From Flexilinea sp. (GTDB taxonomy: Bacteria; Chloroflexota; Anaerolineae; Anaerolineales; Anaerolineaceae), in contig JAPKMT010000004.1 in NCBI GenBank assembly GCA_026645735.1, positions 1 through 64,000 on the forward strand: a stretch of 64,000 nucleotides of DNA, in the 5' to 3' direction. The notes beneath the pieces are model-generated. The model had not been told where the DNA came from and made no database searches. It saw nothing but the letters and a program-made list of their open reading frames with translations. Within the stretch, counting starts at the first letter, position 1; each line of letters begins with the position of its first letter. This document shows, piece by piece, positions 9,112 to 18,158 of this stretch. A program made the position numbers and the translations under genes.

Positions 9112-9149
9112 TATTTCAAAAAGTTTTTTCTAAAAAACGTTTTGAAATA
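9112..9149. other. 18-bp imperfect palindrome upstream of rpmH
   Basis: TATTTCAAAAAGTTTTTT (9112-9129) is followed after two bases by AAAAAACGTTTTGAAATA (9132-9149), its reverse complement with one mismatch. It lies about 73 bp upstream of the rpmH start, so it may be a leader hairpin or a protein-binding site. It lacks the U-tract of a terminator on the rpmH strand. Confidence 0.5.
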
Positions 9150-9253
9150 CCGGACTACCTCAACATCATCCAAGGGTTTCCCGTCGTTCTTTTTTTAATA
9201 GCCGATGAATTATATCTTAATCACGGCCAATGGTCAAATTATTTTGCATTTTA

Positions 9254-9349
9254 CCAGCGATTCGAATTATGGGAGGGATTATTTGTTATTGTGTTGTTTT
9301 TGCGCAAAGCGCAAAAACAACACATTTTCTTTCTATTTCGAATCAGTGG
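9254..9349. repeat. Palindromic intergenic element, copy 3
   Basis: Left end CCAGCGATTCGAATTATGG, right end TATTTCGAATCAGTGG. Stem of type A (GTGTTGTTTTTGCGC) around the loop AAA at 9306-9308; the outer part of the right arm is partly lost. Located between rpmH and the secreted-protein gene. Confidence 0.85.
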
Positions 9350-9441
9350 TATTTTATCAGGAATTCGAAAATTCGACCGGCATTTCGAATAAAGGGAGAT
9401 TATTTGGCGCATTTTTTGCTAACCCTTTTTATCCCTCTATT

Positions 9442-9478
9442 AAAAAAAAGAATCCGTTCAATCGAACGGATTCTTTTT
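9442..9478 (-). terminator. Intrinsic terminator of the secreted-protein gene
   Basis: A perfect 10-bp stem, GAATCCGTTC (9450-9459) with GAACGGATTC (9464-9473), is flanked by eight A on one side and five T on the other. On the minus strand it gives a hairpin with an eight-U tail, 20 bp after the stop codon at 9499. It could also act on the plus strand. Confidence 0.85.
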
Positions 9479-9498
9479 CTAATCAATTTGAATGGATC

Positions 9499-11004
9499 TT
9501 AATGGCAGCGCCAGTTGACATGATCTGAGAAGAGGTTCCCGGTCATATAGAGACCCAAATCGGAGAAGTTCACTGCGATATTTGCAGGTCCGTCACTGTT
9601 CATCTGACTGCCGATGCTGGTGATATAGACATGGCCTTTCAATGTAACTTCACCACCCGGAATCAAGGGGATTCGATTCCCTTCCGGTGCAATATTGGAA
9701 AGCCAGAAGAAGGAGATCGGTGTTCCACCGTTGATCGCAACTGCACCAGGCAGATTTACGTAGCCCATTTTTGCGCCATCGTTGCGCAGACGGATCTGGA
9801 ATACTCCGAAGCGTCCGCATTTCTGATACAAACCTGCTACAGCCTTATCATAGGTGTTGTACCAACCGGAAGGTTCAATGGCATTGTCATCGCCAAATAA
9901 GGGTTCGATCGGTGAAAGCGGGACAATCTTTGCATCACAGAGTTCTCTCGGTCCACGGCGGCTGTCTAATTGTCCGGTGAGCATGACAGTGTTTCCACCT
10001 AAGCGCCAGTATGCATCCAAAGGATCATCACTGTCAGTTTCGCTGATTGAATTGGTCAGTTTATCGATCAAAATTTCAAAACGTATTTTGTCATTCTCTC
10101 TGACATTCATCCGATGTCCGGGTTCGCAGTAATCACCACCCATCGGGTATCCGCTGTTGCCATAGCGGGTATAGCGGCAGATATAATCGGAATAGGTTGT
10201 GGTACCAATTGTCACGTCAGAAGGAACAATGAAATCGACATCTGCCGGAATCGTAATATCAACACGGAATTCCGCTTTACCGTTGCAACGTTGATAGTAA
10301 CCATTCAAAGTGTTCGAAATAACACCTGTCTGGCACATATCCGGAGCGTGGGTATCGACGGTGGATGTTCCGGCAATATCAAATCCTGCGACATCATCCG
10401 GAGCAGCCCATTTGCTCTCTGACTGGACAACATTGACTGTGAAGGTTGGATTTACAGAACCATCCAAAACCATCGGTACTTTCACGTAACCGGTCAATGT
10501 CGCTGTACCTGCTGAGTCAAAGTAGACTTTATCACAGCTGTCGCCAAACTGAGTACGGCAATCCTGCAGTTTGTAAGATGCTGTCGCAATATTGGGATCA
10601 CCAAGGACATCAGAAACCTTGATTGACCGGACATATGTTATATAAGGAGTACCGGTAATTGGGGTTAATTGTTCCAGGTGAATTGAAATTCTCAATTTTC
10701 CATCACCGCAGGGTACATAGGTAGCTGTTGCAGTTGCCAATGTATCATTGATCAGTGATTTTGCTTCATATGTCGCTTCAGGAGTTACGTCAAAAGATTC
10801 AACACTCTTGGAATCGTATTCTTCAAAAACGAAATCTTCCGAATCCACACCGGCAAGGCTATAGGATTCCGAATCCCAGTCTTCGATGGAACCGAAATAA
10901 CTGGATACGTCTTCCTCGTCCCAATCCTGTGCAAATACGGGGAAAATTGAAATGCTCAGGAGCAATACCAGAGCCAATAATATGGAAAGTGTTTGTTTTT
11001 TCAT
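9499..11004 (-). CDS. Secreted three-repeat protein of unknown function
   Basis: A 501-residue exported protein that I do not recognise. An N-terminal signal peptide (KKQTLSILLALVLLLSISI ... VFAQ) precedes an acidic stretch (DWDEEDVSSYFGSIEDWDSE). Three related units of about 110-150 residues follow, each opening with a cysteine motif: TYVPCGDGKLRISI, GYYQRCNGKAEFRV and GLYQKCGRFGVFQI. Each is rich in beta-type sequence and contains further cysteines that may pair outside the cell. No anchor, LPXTG motif or catalytic site is visible. GAGGT lies 10 bp before the ATG and a strong terminator follows. It is probably a monocistronic secreted or envelope protein. Confidence 0.7.
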   Translation of the reverse strand: MKKQTLSILLALVLLLSISIFPVFAQDWDEEDVSSYFGSIEDWDSESYSLAGVDSEDFVFEEYDSKSVESFDVTPEATYEAKSLINDTLATATATYVPCGDGKLRISIHLEQLTPITGTPYITYVRSIKVSDVLGDPNIATASYKLQDCRTQFGDSCDKVYFDSAGTATLTGYVKVPMVLDGSVNPTFTVNVVQSESKWAAPDDVAGFDIAGTSTVDTHAPDMCQTGVISNTLNGYYQRCNGKAEFRVDITIPADVDFIVPSDVTIGTTTYSDYICRYTRYGNSGYPMGGDYCEPGHRMNVRENDKIRFEILIDKLTNSISETDSDDPLDAYWRLGGNTVMLTGQLDSRRGPRELCDAKIVPLSPIEPLFGDDNAIEPSGWYNTYDKAVAGLYQKCGRFGVFQIRLRNDGAKMGYVNLPGAVAINGGTPISFFWLSNIAPEGNRIPLIPGGEVTLKGHVYITSIGSQMNSDGPANIAVNFSDLGLYMTGNLFSDHVNWRCH

Positions 11005-11404
11005 CAGATTTTGACCTCATTTCTTTCGAAATTTATTTTTTCCCACTTTTTCCCGCTTTTTGACGGGTTAATTCATTTTGTTGCAAGTACAGTGCCATTC
11101 TTGTATTTTTTGAAAAATTGCTCCACAGGTTTTCTTTATCAATTTTCAGTCTGGCATCTACTATAGTGCACGATTTAAGCCAAAATAAAAAAATAAAAAA
11201 AATTAATAACCCTCCTTCTTCCGGGTTTTCTCAAAAGGATTGAAATTTGAGGATCTTTTTTGAATAACAAAAAACCAAAAATTATCCTGCTCGAAATTCG
11301 ACTTTCGAAGTTCTCACACAAATATTTAACGGAATCTGTTTTAAAAATTAGCAAAAAAAAAGAGGTCTGATTTGACCTCTTTTCCGATAGTAATGATAAA
11401 AAAA
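11005..11404. other. A/T-rich intergenic region without a gene
   Basis: No reading frame worth calling. The right part (11353-11383) holds the pepA terminator; the rest is A/T-rich upstream sequence of the secreted-protein gene. I could not fix a convincing -35/-10 pair. Confidence 0.5.
11353..11383 (-). terminator. Intrinsic terminator of the leucyl aminopeptidase gene
   Basis: GAGGTC (11362-11367) pairs with GACCTC (11374-11379), extended by A/T pairs. On the minus strand the hairpin is followed by a run of nine U. It lies about 20 bp past the stop codon at 11405. Confidence 0.8.
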
Positions 11405-12793
11405 TTAATTCTTCTGCAGCCAGTCAAGCAACAATCGAATCCCAAAACCGGTTGCACCTGGTACTGAATATGCAGTCCCTTTTTCCAAATCAGCAACACC
11501 TGCAATATCAATATGCGCCCAGGGAATGTTATCGCTGACAAATTGTTTAAGAAACATGCCACCAGTTACTGGAGAGCCCCAACGGCCGCCTGTATTCTTC
11601 AAATCTGCATCGGTACTTTTCAACAGTTCAGCATAATCTTCATCGTGGGGAAGTCTCCACACTCTTTCCCAGGTTTTTTCTCCTGATGCATATAACTGAT
11701 CAAAAAGCGCTGTCTGGTTGCATAAAACACCTGCCCTGACATGTCCGTAGGCAACCACACAGCCTCCGGTTAGCGTCGCAAGATCGATAATAACCTGCGG
11801 ATCATATTTTTTTTGGGCATACGTCAATCCGTCGCAAAGGACCAAACGCCCTTCCGCATCGGTTGAAATAACCTCGATCGTCAAGCCGGACAAACTGCGC
11901 AAGATATCATCCGGGCGATAAGAATTTTGACTGAGCATATTTTCAGCCGCACAAATGATTCCGACAATCGGTTTTTCAAATTGGAGTTCAGCAGCTGCTC
12001 TTAATACACCCAAAACAGCCATTGCACCGCATTTGTCATATTTCATCGTTACCATACTGTCAGATGGTTTAATCGAATATCCGCCTGAATCAAAGGTGAT
12101 GGCTTTTCCAACCAAAACAACCGGTTTTTCCTTTTTTGTTCCTTCATATTCAACAATAATCATTCGCGAGGGTGTCTTGCTTCCTTGCCCGACTGCAGTG
12201 ATCGCTCCCGCACCCATTTCGCTTAATTGTTGATCATCCAGGATGGTGCACTTAAGACCGTAAGCCTTTGCCAGAATTTCAATCCGTTCGGATAGTGTCT
12301 GTGGATTAATCAGGCAGGCAGGTTCATGTGCCCAATGACGAGCCATATTCACGGCATCACACACAATTTTTCGTTGAGCCAGAATATCTGACAAGGCAGC
12401 ATTCAGAAAAAGTGTACTGTCTACGGATACCGGGTCTGTTTTTTTATACTGATCAAATTCAAAAGCTCCAAGCAAAAATCCTTCAATTAAATTGGATAAT
12501 TCCTCAGCTGGGAGTTTCGGATCATAATCATAATAAGCACACGGTGGTGTGTATTCTTTCATCCAGTCTGCGATTTTTCCACCAAGGGAACGGAATGTAT
12601 CTGCATTCACAGTTTCGCCTGAATAGAATGTTACATCAATCCCATCATCTCCCTGAGAGACCACAGAATCACCGGATTTTTTATAAAAAAGGTCTTTTGA
12701 TCCTGTTTTGATTCTCAATATCACTGCTTCTGCAGGTTTTTTCTCGACAATTTTCACTTCAAACTTCATTTTTTCATTCAGAATTGGTTCCAT
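11405..12793 (-). CDS. pepA: M17 leucyl aminopeptidase
   Basis: A cytoplasmic two-metal aminopeptidase that removes N-terminal residues during peptide turnover; PepA in enterobacteria also binds DNA. From the chosen start it has about 462 residues. The C-terminal catalytic domain has the metal and bicarbonate signatures: VLVGKAITFDSGGYSIKPSD, MKYDKCGAMAVLG and STDAEGRLVLCDGL. An N-terminal macro-like domain precedes them. I start at the ATG at 12793, behind AAAGGAAC; the longer frame begins at a poor TTG. The gene stands alone with its own terminator. Confidence 0.93.
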   Translation of the reverse strand: MEPILNEKMKFEVKIVEKKPAEAVILRIKTGSKDLFYKKSGDSVVSQGDDGIDVTFYSGETVNADTFRSLGGKIADWMKEYTPPCAYYDYDPKLPAEELSNLIEGFLLGAFEFDQYKKTDPVSVDSTLFLNAALSDILAQRKIVCDAVNMARHWAHEPACLINPQTLSERIEILAKAYGLKCTILDDQQLSEMGAGAITAVGQGSKTPSRMIIVEYEGTKKEKPVVLVGKAITFDSGGYSIKPSDSMVTMKYDKCGAMAVLGVLRAAAELQFEKPIVGIICAAENMLSQNSYRPDDILRSLSGLTIEVISTDAEGRLVLCDGLTYAQKKYDPQVIIDLATLTGGCVVAYGHVRAGVLCNQTALFDQLYASGEKTWERVWRLPHDEDYAELLKSTDADLKNTGGRWGSPVTGGMFLKQFVSDNIPWAHIDIAGVADLEKGTAYSVPGATGFGIRLLLDWLQKN

Positions 12794-12927
12794 AAGTTCC
12801 TTTTCTACTTTACGAATATCCAATCAAAAAAAATTCTCTGACGCGAATCAGAAAGATCCTTCCATTTTTTGCATAAAAAATGAATGTATGGCAAAAATCT
12901 TTTTAGACCATACACTCATCATTGAAG

Positions 12928-13050
12928 CAGCGTTCCGAAATAAGGGGAGAATTATTTGTTGTTGTGTTGATTTTGCGCGGAGCGCAAAATCAACACAACA
13001 ACATGTTTTCTCTTTTTTCTCAAAAGGCTTTTCCAAATTTCTAATTGCTG
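12928..13050. repeat. Palindromic intergenic element, copy 4 (GATTTT stem variant)
   Basis: A perfect 22-bp stem: left arm 12957-12978, loop GGA 12979-12981, right arm 12982-13003. The inner stem reads GATTTTGCGC/GCGCAAAATC where other copies have GTTTTT/AAAAAC, so both arms changed together. Left end CAGCGTTCCGAAAT; long right arm TCAAAAGGCTTTTCCAAA; right end CTAATTGCTG. It lies between pepA and gcvPB. Confidence 0.9.
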
Positions 13051-13112
13051 TCATTGAAGCGATAAAAAAAAGCGCGTTCAGATATCCTGAGGATTTCTGT
13101 GATCAGCAATCT

Positions 13113-14570
13113 TTATTCTGCTATTTTCAGGTCCTTTGCAGCTTTGACTTCGTCCATCCGTCCAAAAGGCGTATTCACCGGGGCATCATGCAACAGATCA
13201 GGTTGTTCATGCGCTTCTTTGGCGATTTTACGCATTGCATCAATGAACTGATCCAAAGTCTGTTTACTTTCAGTCTCGGTCGGTTCAATCATCAGCGCTT
13301 CATGAACGATGAGCGGAAAATAATTGGTCGGCGGATGAAAATCATAATCCATCAACCGCTTCGCTACATCCAAAGCCCGGATATCCGGTGCATCCGGCCA
13401 TTTGACATCCAAAACGAATTCATGCATACAAATGCGATCATACGGAAGCGGATAATCTGCCTTCAGCGCATGCATCAGATAATTTGCATTCAGTGTCGCA
13501 AATTCTGCAACCCGTTTTAATCCATCCCGTCCAAGCATCAGACAATAAATGTAAGCTTTTACAATCACATCAAAATGGCCCCAGAAAGATCCGATTTGTC
13601 CGATGCTTCTTTCAGGCGTCTTCCATCCATAAAGAGGAGGCATCTCATCCGAAGCCGGCTCAATGACACCGGCAATCGGACCCGGCAGGTAATCACGCAG
13701 TCGTTCCGTGCAGCAGACTGCTCCGGCACCCGGTCCTCCACCGCCATGAGGGGTAGCAAAAGTCTTATGAAGATTAAAGTGCATCACATCAAAACCCAAC
13801 TCTGCCGGTTTGGCGATACCCATCAAAGCGTTCATATTGGCACCATCTCCATACACCAGACCTCCGGCCTGATGGACCATATCAATTGCCTCCACTAAAT
13901 TCTCATCAAAGAGACCCAGTGTATTTGGATTCGTGATCATAATTCCGGCAAGCTCATCATTGCAAAAAGCAGCCAGGGATGAAAGATCAATATTTCCACG
14001 CTCATTCGTATTGACCGGCTGGACACGAAAACCGCACATTACTGAGGAAGCAGGATTGGTTCCATGGGCGCTGTCGGGAATCAGCATTGTTTTCCGATGG
14101 CTGTTCTTGCGCTGTTGATGATAGGCGGCAATCATTTTTACTCCGCTGAATTCGCCATGAGCACCGGCAGCCGGGGTTAGAGAACAAGCTCGAAATCCGC
14201 TGATTTCCTGAAGCATCTCCTGCATTTCATACAGAATCAACAAAGCGCCCTGTACTGTTTCAACCGGCTGCAGCGGATGAAGCTGTGAAAAACCTGAAAA
14301 TCTTGCTGCTTTTTCACAGATTTTTGGATTGTATTTCATGGTGCAGGATCCAAGCGGATAAAAACCGGCATCAACCGAATAATTTAATGAAGACAGGTGT
14401 GTATAATGCCTGACTACATCGATTTCGGACAATTCCGGCATCGGTAAGTTTTCACGCAATAATTCATCCGGTATTTCAGCAGACTGAACATCTGACTTGG
14501 GAAATCGAAAACCTTTCCGACCTTCTGAGGAGATTTCAAAAATTGTTTTTTCTTCACGATTCTTCATCAT
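13113..14570 (-). CDS. gcvPB: Glycine dehydrogenase (decarboxylating) subunit 2
   Basis: The PLP-binding half of split P-protein. It decarboxylates glycine and passes the aminomethyl group to lipoyl-GcvH. The PLP lysine motif NLHKTFATPHGGGG is present (K269 from the chosen start), as are SAHGTNPASS and VYGDGANMNALMG. It has 485 residues, normal for the subunit. AGGAG sits just before the ATG at 14570, inside the end of gcvPA; the 17-bp overlap suggests coupled translation of the two partner subunits. The longer frame to 14606 has no such signal. It is the last gene of gcvH-gcvPA-gcvPB. Confidence 0.96.
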   Translation of the reverse strand: MMKNREEKTIFEISSEGRKGFRFPKSDVQSAEIPDELLRENLPMPELSEIDVVRHYTHLSSLNYSVDAGFYPLGSCTMKYNPKICEKAARFSGFSQLHPLQPVETVQGALLILYEMQEMLQEISGFRACSLTPAAGAHGEFSGVKMIAAYHQQRKNSHRKTMLIPDSAHGTNPASSVMCGFRVQPVNTNERGNIDLSSLAAFCNDELAGIMITNPNTLGLFDENLVEAIDMVHQAGGLVYGDGANMNALMGIAKPAELGFDVMHFNLHKTFATPHGGGGPGAGAVCCTERLRDYLPGPIAGVIEPASDEMPPLYGWKTPERSIGQIGSFWGHFDVIVKAYIYCLMLGRDGLKRVAEFATLNANYLMHALKADYPLPYDRICMHEFVLDVKWPDAPDIRALDVAKRLMDYDFHPPTNYFPLIVHEALMIEPTETESKQTLDQFIDAMRKIAKEAHEQPDLLHDAPVNTPFGRMDEVKAAKDLKIAE

Positions 14571-15918
14571 TGTCTTCTCCTGAAAGAATGCGGCATAAAT
14601 CATCAATCGACTCTTTTGAGTTCAATTCCGTCACTGCGATGAGCATCACATTCTGCAAAGAAGGAATCATCCTGGAAAGGTCAAAACCACCTAAAATACC
14701 ATGATGCAGCAAATGTTCGTTAATTTCAGAAACAGGTTCCGGACAGGCAACAACAAATTCATGGAAAAACGGGGTCGAATTGATTACTTGAAATCCTGGT
14801 ATCTTATTTATTATCTCTGCTGCATAATGTGCTTTGTCATAACACAAGCGTGCCACATCCTGTAATCCTTCTTTTCCCAAAAGGCTCAGATAGATCGCGG
14901 CAGTTAAGGCATTTAAACCCTGATTTGAGCAAATATTGGAGGTTGCTTTTTCTCGCCGAATATGCTGTTCTCGGGCAGTCAACGTCAGTACGTAAGCTTT
15001 TTGTCCGCGATTATCGACCGTTTCTCCGACAATTCGTCCCGAAACTTTACGAATCAAATCCTTTTTTGCCGCAAAAAGTCCAAGATACGGACCGCCTAAC
15101 GATAACGGAATTCCTAAAGGCTGTCCTTCACCGACCACAATATCAGCACCCATCGCTCCAGGAGTCTTTAATAAGCCTAAGGCTATCGGATTGACACTCA
15201 TACAAAACAAGGCACCTTTTGAGTGAACTGTTTCAGCAAATTCAGAATAATCAAAAAGTTGTCCAAAAAAATCCGGATATTGAACCATGACCATCGCGGT
15301 ATCTTCGTCGATCAAATCAGCCAAATTCTGCGGTGTGACTGAATCTAATGATTTGAACTCGGGAATTTCAACATGGACACCTTCAAAATTCTCTAGGTAA
15401 GTTCGCATGACCGCTGCATAATGCGGGTGAAGGCCAGGAGACACGAGTATTTTTTTTCGCTTTCCGCGATATTGATGATATGCCAGAATTCCCGCCTCAG
15501 CACAAGCAGTTGCACCGTCATAATGGGATGCATTGGCAGCTTCCATGCCGGTGAGCCTGGCAATCAAACTCTGGTATTCGAAAATTCCCTGCAGCGTGCC
15601 CTGAGATATTTCCGGTTGATAAGGCGTGTAGGCTGTATAAAATTCTCCCCGGCTGATCAAGTTATCGATCGCAGCCGGAATATAATGATGATAAGCTCCT
15701 GCACCCATGAAACAAGAAACATCTTCGACGGAAAGATCAGCTTCTGCGATTTCTTTTAATTGAGCAGACGCTTCAATTTCAGTCATTCCTTCATGCAGGT
15801 TGATTTTTGGGAAGCGGTATTTCTTTGGAATTGCTTCAAATAAATCATCCATCGACTTAATACCGATTGAGGCGAGCATCTCGTCCCGTTCGGCATCACT
15901 ATGCGGAATGAACATCAT
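14554..15918 (-). CDS. gcvPA: Glycine dehydrogenase (decarboxylating) subunit 1
   Basis: The non-PLP half of split P-protein, 454 residues, forming the alpha2beta2 glycine decarboxylase with GcvPB. Family sequence is clear: GAGAYHHYIPAAIDNLISRGEF-like N-terminal region, YTPYQPEISQGTLQGIFEYQ, GADIVVGEGQPLGIPLSLGG and REQHIRREKATSNICSNQ. It starts at the base after the gcvH stop, with GGGCGGGG upstream, and overlaps gcvPB. The split P-protein is typical of many Gram-positives, archaea and Chloroflexota. Confidence 0.96.
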   Translation of the reverse strand: MMFIPHSDAERDEMLASIGIKSMDDLFEAIPKKYRFPKINLHEGMTEIEASAQLKEIAEADLSVEDVSCFMGAGAYHHYIPAAIDNLISRGEFYTAYTPYQPEISQGTLQGIFEYQSLIARLTGMEAANASHYDGATACAEAGILAYHQYRGKRKKILVSPGLHPHYAAVMRTYLENFEGVHVEIPEFKSLDSVTPQNLADLIDEDTAMVMVQYPDFFGQLFDYSEFAETVHSKGALFCMSVNPIALGLLKTPGAMGADIVVGEGQPLGIPLSLGGPYLGLFAAKKDLIRKVSGRIVGETVDNRGQKAYVLTLTAREQHIRREKATSNICSNQGLNALTAAIYLSLLGKEGLQDVARLCYDKAHYAAEIINKIPGFQVINSTPFFHEFVVACPEPVSEINEHLLHHGILGGFDLSRMIPSLQNVMLIAVTELNSKESIDDLCRILSGEDNDEES

Positions 15919-16308
15919 TTATCCCCGCCCTTCGCAGTATGTTTTATACTCCTCTGCATTCATTAATCCGCTGGTATCAATCCCATTTTCATTCTCTACC
16001 TGAATAAGCCATGCTTTCCCGAATGGATCGGTATTGATTAATTCCGGGTTGTCTATGACAGCTTCATTGGTCGCTGCAACAATTCCTGCCACAGGTGTAT
16101 AAACATCAGATGCAGCCTTTACAGACTCAACTGTTCCAAGCAAATCAGATGCTTCGACAGGATCACCTTCTGAGACACTGATTTCGACAAATACAATATC
16201 TGAAAGGGAATTTTGAGCATAATCGGTAATCCCTACTGTTGCTTTATTTCCTTTAACTTCTACCCATTCGTCATTCTTTGAATAATAAAAACCGGGAATG
16301 ATATTCAT
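15919..16308 (-). CDS. gcvH: Glycine cleavage system H protein
   Basis: A lipoyl carrier protein of 129 residues that shuttles the aminomethyl group between P-, T- and L-proteins. The lipoylation site is K64 in GTVESVKAASDVYTPVAG, flanked by the usual GITDYAQNSLSDIVFVE strand. An AAGGAGC ribosome binding site precedes the ATG. It is the promoter-proximal gene of the cluster. The T-protein (gcvT) is not next to it and must be elsewhere. Confidence 0.96.
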   Translation of the reverse strand: MNIIPGFYYSKNDEWVEVKGNKATVGITDYAQNSLSDIVFVEISVSEGDPVEASDLLGTVESVKAASDVYTPVAGIVAATNEAVIDNPELINTDPFGKAWLIQVENENGIDTSGLMNAEEYKTYCEGRG

Positions 16309-16338
16309 GAAGAGCTCCTTGATGATGATTTTCTTTTA

Positions 16339-16344
16339 ATTATA
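16339..16344 (-). promoter_or_regulatory. Putative -10 element of the gcv operon
   Basis: TATAAT on the minus strand, about 30 bp upstream of the gcvH ATG. No good TTGACA lies at the right distance. I see no glycine-riboswitch-like structure in the 340 bp upstream. Confidence 0.4.
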
Positions 16345-16648
16345 CGAGCGATTAAAAATTCAATGCAGAGAGAAACCGTTCAATTCTGAATTTGGTTCAA
16401 GATAAAAAAATACAGCAGGATTCAGTAGTATTAGTCCATTGCTAATTTTCATCTGCCTTTCTAATAGAAAGTGAAAGTTGTGGCTTGAAAGATTGATCTT
16501 TCCTCGAAATGCTGAGAAAAATTATTATTTCGCACGGGTATAATTAAAACAATCAAATTTTTTTCTGGTCATAAACAGGCCACAGGATGGATGAGAATCT
16601 GATTCGAAATCGATATCCTGAAAAGATCATCAAAAAAGGAGTAATGAG

Positions 16649-16900
16649 ATGGCTGTTTTCTTGTTAAACAACAGTTTAAAAGTGGAAGTCTTCGTGGACA
16701 AAGCAGATGCAGCTTTTGAAGACGATATCTGTGTCCGAGTCACAGAAGATTGCGCCGAAGATGAAAAAATCTTTTATGGCGGGGAAACCAACCTTTACTT
16801 AACCCGAGAACAGGCACAGGAAATTATCAAAGAATTTCAAAAAGCACTTTCAGGACCGGATGATATTCCCTTTTCAAGTCCGGAAGGAGAATCCTCCTGA
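16649..16900 (+). CDS. Small acidic conserved-looking protein, function unknown
   Basis: An 83-residue acidic protein that I do not recognise. It begins MAVFLLNNSLKVEVFVDKAD, has a predicted beta-rich half (DDICVRVTEDC ... EKIFYGGETNLYL) and a helix LTREQAQEIIKEFQKAL, then a disordered Pro/Ser/Glu tail. A clear GGAG ribosome binding site lies 7 bp before the ATG, and a TATAAT at 16539-16544 may serve as -10. There are no membrane segments. It is transcribed away from the gcv operon and towards the MFS gene. The clean initiation signals make it a likely real gene. Confidence 0.7.
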   Translation: MAVFLLNNSLKVEVFVDKADAAFEDDICVRVTEDCAEDEKIFYGGETNLYLTREQAQEIIKEFQKALSGPDDIPFSSPEGESS

Positions 16901-16931
16901 ATTGGAAATAAACACTTTTCGGCTACATTTT

Positions 16932-18158
16932 TTAAAGTTTGATAATGGACATAATCGCTGCAATAAAGATAAATCCCAGAGAACCGTAAACTTTTGATAA
17001 TCCGAAAAGAGGAATCAAATTCAACGCGATGATCGGGCCAAGAGCGCTGCCCAGATCGCCCATACTATTAATGATACTTATGGCTTTGCTGGCGGACCCA
17101 GTTTGAAAGCGATCTCCAGCCCATGCATAGACCAGTGTTGGAATCGCGCCTGTTGTGATACTACCGAGAATAGCACCCAAAAAGGCAAATCCCGGAACAG
17201 AAGATCCAAGCAAAAATGTTCCAACCGTACCTAATGACATCGTAAAAATTAAGGATTTTTTCCGTTTACCATTTCGATCAGTAAAAACACCTGCCAAAGG
17301 GCCGCTTGCTGCGCCGATTAATATACGCAGCCCGCTATAGATGCCAGTCAATGAGACAATCGGTATGAATGAATCAAATAGATAGATCCCACTTTCAAAA
17401 AACTGCTCCAACCAAAGAACTGCTGTCGAAAAAACGACGCCATAGAATACAAAGTTCATTGCAAACAAAGGGATACCCATCAAACTGGAAACGAACAAAT
17501 AACCATGTTCTTGCAATGAGGAATGCAGATCTACAGCCGGAAAATGGTTATTTCGTTTATTATATAAAAAAAAAGTCTCTGGAAGAAACAGGATCCAGAG
17601 AATCACATGAAGCAAACAAGCAACTGCAGAACACCAAAGTGCCTTTTGAAAACCAAGCCAGTCGCATAAAAATCCGGAAAGTAATGAACAAATCGTCATG
17701 CCAACCGTTGTCGTAAAAGCCAGAATGCCTGATATTTTTCCACGGTTATCGTTTGTGGAAAGGTCCAATGTCATCATGGTTGCACCGATCCACAATCCCG
17801 ACCACGCTAATCCCCAAATAACTCTGCCGGTTATCATGAGGATCGCATTCGTACTGAGTGCATAACATATCGATGCAATCACACCCAGGAATGCAGCGGG
17901 GATCATGATTTTCCGACGCGGAAGCCTGCAATATAAGGAACCGACAGGATGATTGGTCAACAATCGAACAAGTCGGTTCAATCCAAGAATCAAACCGACT
18001 GTTCCGGTAGTCAACCCAGCCTGCAAAGTGATTTTTTCTTGAGGAAGAACTGTATACAGCATCGTATCACCCAACAGACTGAGGGACAATCCTATCGACA
18101 AGGGAATAAATAGCTGTGTTGATTTATTTTTTTGATTCAATTCCGATGAAAATTTCAT
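16932..18158 (-). CDS. Major facilitator superfamily transporter
   Basis: A twelve-helix secondary transporter of about 408 residues. The helix 2-3 loop resembles the MFS motif (NRLVRLLTNHPVGSLYCRLPRRK), and the mirrored second-half loop reads GPLAGVFTDRNGKRKK. Substrate cannot be inferred; the overall pattern is that of the drug/metabolite efflux MFS_1 group. Its start lies inside the end of the Rieske gene (35-bp overlap), so the two are co-transcribed and probably translationally coupled. ATG at 18158 is chosen over a TTG at 18167; the ribosome binding site is poorly placed for either. Confidence 0.85.
   Translation of the reverse strand: MKFSSELNQKNKSTQLFIPLSIGLSLSLLGDTMLYTVLPQEKITLQAGLTTGTVGLILGLNRLVRLLTNHPVGSLYCRLPRRKIMIPAAFLGVIASICYALSTNAILMITGRVIWGLAWSGLWIGATMMTLDLSTNDNRGKISGILAFTTTVGMTICSLLSGFLCDWLGFQKALWCSAVACLLHVILWILFLPETFFLYNKRNNHFPAVDLHSSLQEHGYLFVSSLMGIPLFAMNFVFYGVVFSTAVLWLEQFFESGIYLFDSFIPIVSLTGIYSGLRILIGAASGPLAGVFTDRNGKRKKSLIFTMSLGTVGTFLLGSSVPGFAFLGAILGSITTGAIPTLVYAWAGDRFQTGSASKAISIINSMGDLGSALGPIIALNLIPLFGLSKVYGSLGFIFIAAIMSIIKL

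Noticed and set aside
8798-9500. Possible oriC/dnaA region upstream of rpmH
   Set aside because: rpmH often neighbours dnaA, but I found no cluster of TTATCCACA-type boxes and no dnaA frame; the next gene is an unrelated secreted protein.
12708-13520. Plus-strand 270-codon open frame across pepA/gcvPB
   Set aside because: It runs antisense through two well-supported genes and a palindromic element, has no ribosome binding site and no protein-like pattern.
16309-16648. Glycine riboswitch upstream of gcvH
   Set aside because: I could not find the tandem conserved cores or a terminator-like expression platform on the minus strand.
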